This document shows, in pieces, positions 62,419 through 64,000 of a stretch of DNA of 64,000 nt. The notes beneath the pieces were generated by a model. It ran no database searches. It saw only the letters and a list, made by a program, of their open reading frames with translations, and was not told the origin of the DNA. The stretch's first letter is position 1. Each line of letters begins with the position of its first letter. The stretch comes from Tsukamurella pulmonis (GTDB lineage: Bacteria > Actinomycetota > Actinomycetes > Mycobacteriales > Mycobacteriaceae). The DNA lies in assembly GCF_900103175.1 (NCBI RefSeq), contig NZ_FNLF01000002.1, positions 1,612,001 through 1,676,000 on the forward strand. Reading direction: 5' to 3'. The translations under genes and the position numbers were made by a program.

Positions 62419-64000
62419 GCGTGGTCCTTCCTCGCGGGCATCGACGGGGTGGGGGTGCCCAGCAGGATCGGCACCTTGCGGCCGTTCTTCTCCCCGAAGT
62501 CGACCGTCGGGTCGGGGGCGCCGGGGGCGTTGACGAACGAGACGAAACGGGCGAGCTTGTCCGGGTCGTCGAGGACGCCCTTCCACTCGCAGCCGTAGCC
62601 GTCGACGTGCCGCTCCACGGTTGCCTCGAAGTCGGCGTTGAGGCCGAGGGCGTCGTCGACGACGACCTCGCGCAGCCGGTCGATGCCCCCGTCGAGCGAC
62701 TCCAACCACGGGGCCGTGCGCTGCAGCCGGTCCGCGGTGCGGATGTAGTACATGAGGTACCGGTCGACGTACTTGATCAGAGTCTCGGAATCCAGGTCGC
62801 TCGCGAGCAGTTGCGCGTGCTTGGGCGTCATGCCGCCGTTGCCGCCCACGTAGAGGTTCCAGCCGGATTCGGTGGCGATGACCCCCACGTCCTTGCCGCG
62901 GGCCTCCGCGCATTCGCGGGCGCAGCCGGAGACACCCATCTTGATCTTGTGCGGCGAGCGCAGGCCGCGGTAGCGCAGCTCCAGGTCGATCGCCATCTGC
63001 ACCGAGTCCTGCTGGCCGTACCGGCACCAGTCGCTGCCCACGCAGCTCTTGACGGTGCGCAGCGACTTGCCGTAGGCCTGGCCGGATTCCATGCCGGCGT
63101 CCACCAGGCGCCGCCAGATCAGGGGCAGCTGGTCGACGGTGGCGCCGAACATGTCGATCCGCTGGCCGCCGGTGATCTTGGTGTACAGCCCGAAGTCGCG
63201 GGCGATCTCGCCGATCACGATGAGCTGCTCCGCGGTCACGTCGCCGCCCGGCATGCGCGGCACCACCGAGTAGGTGCCGTTGCGCTGGATGTTCGCCAGG
63301 AAGTGGTCGTTGCTGTCCTGCAGCGACGCCTGCTCGCCGGAGAGGATGTGGTCGGAGCTGGTGGACGCGAGGATCGAGGCCACCGTCGGCTTGCAGAGAT
63401 CGCAGCCCGTGCCCGAACCGAACCGCTCGATCAGGCCGGAGAAGGTGCGGATCCCGCTGGCCTGCACCAGCTCGAAGAGCTCCGCGCGGGACTGGGTGAA
63501 GTGCTCGCACAGCGACTTCGAGACGGTGACGCCCTCGGACTCGAGCAGCTGCGAGAGCAGCGGCACGCAGGACCCGCAGGACGTTCCGGCGTTGGTGCAG
63601 CCCTTGAGCTCGGCGACCGTGCACGCGCCATCGGCGATCGCCGCGCACAGCGTGCCCTTGGAGACGTCGTTGCACGAGCAGACCTGCGCCGCGTCGGGGA
63701 GCGCACCCACGCCGATGCCGGGTGCGCCGTCGCTCGCCGGTGCGATGAGCGACACCGGGTCGCCCGGCAGCGACGAGCCGACCAGCGGGCGCAGCACGCC
63801 GTACTGCGAGGCGTCGCCGACCAGGACGCCGCCGAGCAGCGTGGAGGCGTCGTCGGAGAGCACCAGCTTGGCGTACGTGCCGCCGATCGGGTCGCTGACC
63901 ACGACGTCGAGGGCGCCGGGCGTGGTGCCGAGCGCGTCGCCGAACGAGGCCACGTCGACACCGAGCAGCTTGAGCTTGGTGGACAGGTCCGCGCCCGGGA
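62415..64000 (-). CDS. nirB: NAD(P)H nitrite reductase large subunit NirB (5' end outside window)
   Basis: The last 528 or so codons are present and the frame remains open to the window edge. A 2Fe-2S (BFD-like) domain has CSCNDVSKGTLCAAI and GCTNAGTSCGSC. The ferredoxin-like and siroheme domains follow, with GSGTGCDLCKPTVASILAS, KITGGQRIDMFGATVDQLPL, VKSCVGSDWCRYGQQDS and MGVSGCARECAEARGKDVGV supplying 4Fe-4S/siroheme Cys. The FAD/NADH part lies outside the window. It reduces nitrite to ammonium with six electrons. Siroheme can come from the chelatase of the convergent narK operon. Confidence 0.94.
   Translation of the reverse strand, partial: PGADLSTKLKLLGVDVASFGDALGTTPGALDVVVSDPIGGTYAKLVLSDDASTLLGGVLVGDASQYGVLRPLVGSSLPGDPVSLIAPASDGAPGIGVGALPDAAQVCSCNDVSKGTLCAAIADGACTVAELKGCTNAGTSCGSCVPLLSQLLESEGVTVSKSLCEHFTQSRAELFELVQASGIRTFSGLIERFGSGTGCDLCKPTVASILASTSSDHILSGEQASLQDSNDHFLANIQRNGTYSVVPRMPGGDVTAEQLIVIGEIARDFGLYTKITGGQRIDMFGATVDQLPLIWRRLVDAGMESGQAYGKSLRTVKSCVGSDWCRYGQQDSVQMAIDLELRYRGLRSPHKIKMGVSGCARECAEARGKDVGVIATESGWNLYVGGNGGMTPKHAQLLASDLDSETLIKYVDRYLMYYIRTADRLQRTAPWLESLDGGIDRLREVVVDDALGLNADFEATVERHVDGYGCEWKGVLDDPDKLARFVSFVNAPGAPDPTVDFGEKNGRKVPILLGTPTPSMPARKDHA

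Noticed and set aside
63954-64000. Truncated or frameshifted nirB starting at 63953
   Set aside because: The frame stays open to the window edge with fitting sequence (LSTKLKLLGVDVASFG), so the gene simply continues outside the window.

Overview
The window is a very GC-rich, densely coded chromosomal segment from an actinobacterium that makes mycolic acids (order Mycobacteriales). A Tsukamurella-like genus is my best guess, but nothing here proves the genus. The clearest marker is the block orn / PPOX protein / HerA-like ATPase / CmrA-type mycolate reductase, which resembles the Rv2509-Rv2511 neighbourhood of M. tuberculosis. An L,D-transpeptidase lipoprotein, a Ddn-family protein, a carboxylic acid reductase and an NnaR-type nitrate regulator agree with this. 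GTG and TTG starts are common and many neighbours overlap by 1-14 bases. I see no rRNA, insertion sequence, integrase or CRISPR array.

Layout. 1-11 kb: housekeeping and envelope genes: two acyl-CoA dehydrogenases, a Bcp peroxiredoxin, a LysR regulator divergent from a type II NADH dehydrogenase, an L,D-transpeptidase, tRNA-Lys, a PH-domain membrane pair, a Ddn-like protein and a secreted trypsin-like protease. 11-17.6 kb: a PutP proline transporter, then a PucR-type regulator divergent from a three-gene uptake and hydrolysis operon (DUF3311 protein, sodium symporter, amidohydrolase). 17.6-25.9 kb: a minus-strand operon behind a good IdeR/DtxR iron box: an 1844-residue glutamate-synthase-like protein, a CysJ-like diflavin reductase and a divergent HemS/HmuS-like protein. 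This is the most unusual locus in the window. 26-35.5 kb: GNAT acetyltransferase, tRNA-His, the mycolate synteny block, an iron-box DoxX gene, a PadR-FadH pair and tRNA-Arg. 35.8-39.5 kb: a citrate transporter with its CitA/CitB-type two-component system; the transporter ribosome-binding site lies in a perfect hairpin. 39.5-48 kb: a secreted lipase, an S9 peptidase, an ABC exporter whose ATPase is fused to an S15-type hydrolase, a slipin-like protein and a luciferase-like monooxygenase. 48-52 kb: an organosulfur scavenging operon (SsuD-like, SfnG, SfnB-like). 52-57 kb: carboxylic acid reductase, an SSB paralogue behind DnaA boxes and a CPA1 antiporter. 57-64 kb: nitrate/nitrite assimilation (narK, nnaR, sirohydrochlorin chelatase; convergent nirB-nirD), with nirBD followed by two tandem, apparently dead kinase-like proteins.

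How the genes work together. NarK imports nitrate or nitrite, NirBD reduces nitrite with siroheme, and the chelatase can supply that siroheme under NnaR control. SfnG, SfnB-like and SsuD-like enzymes release sulfite from sulfones and sulfonates. CitMHS brings in metal-citrate under its own two-component system. The iron-box operon joins a flavin/iron-sulfur amidotransferase-like protein, an NADPH flavoprotein and a heme-protein homologue, which suggests a low-iron redox function that I cannot assign to a described pathway. A nine-base word, CGACGGTGC, recurs on both strands in several reading frames and may be a genome-scale signal.
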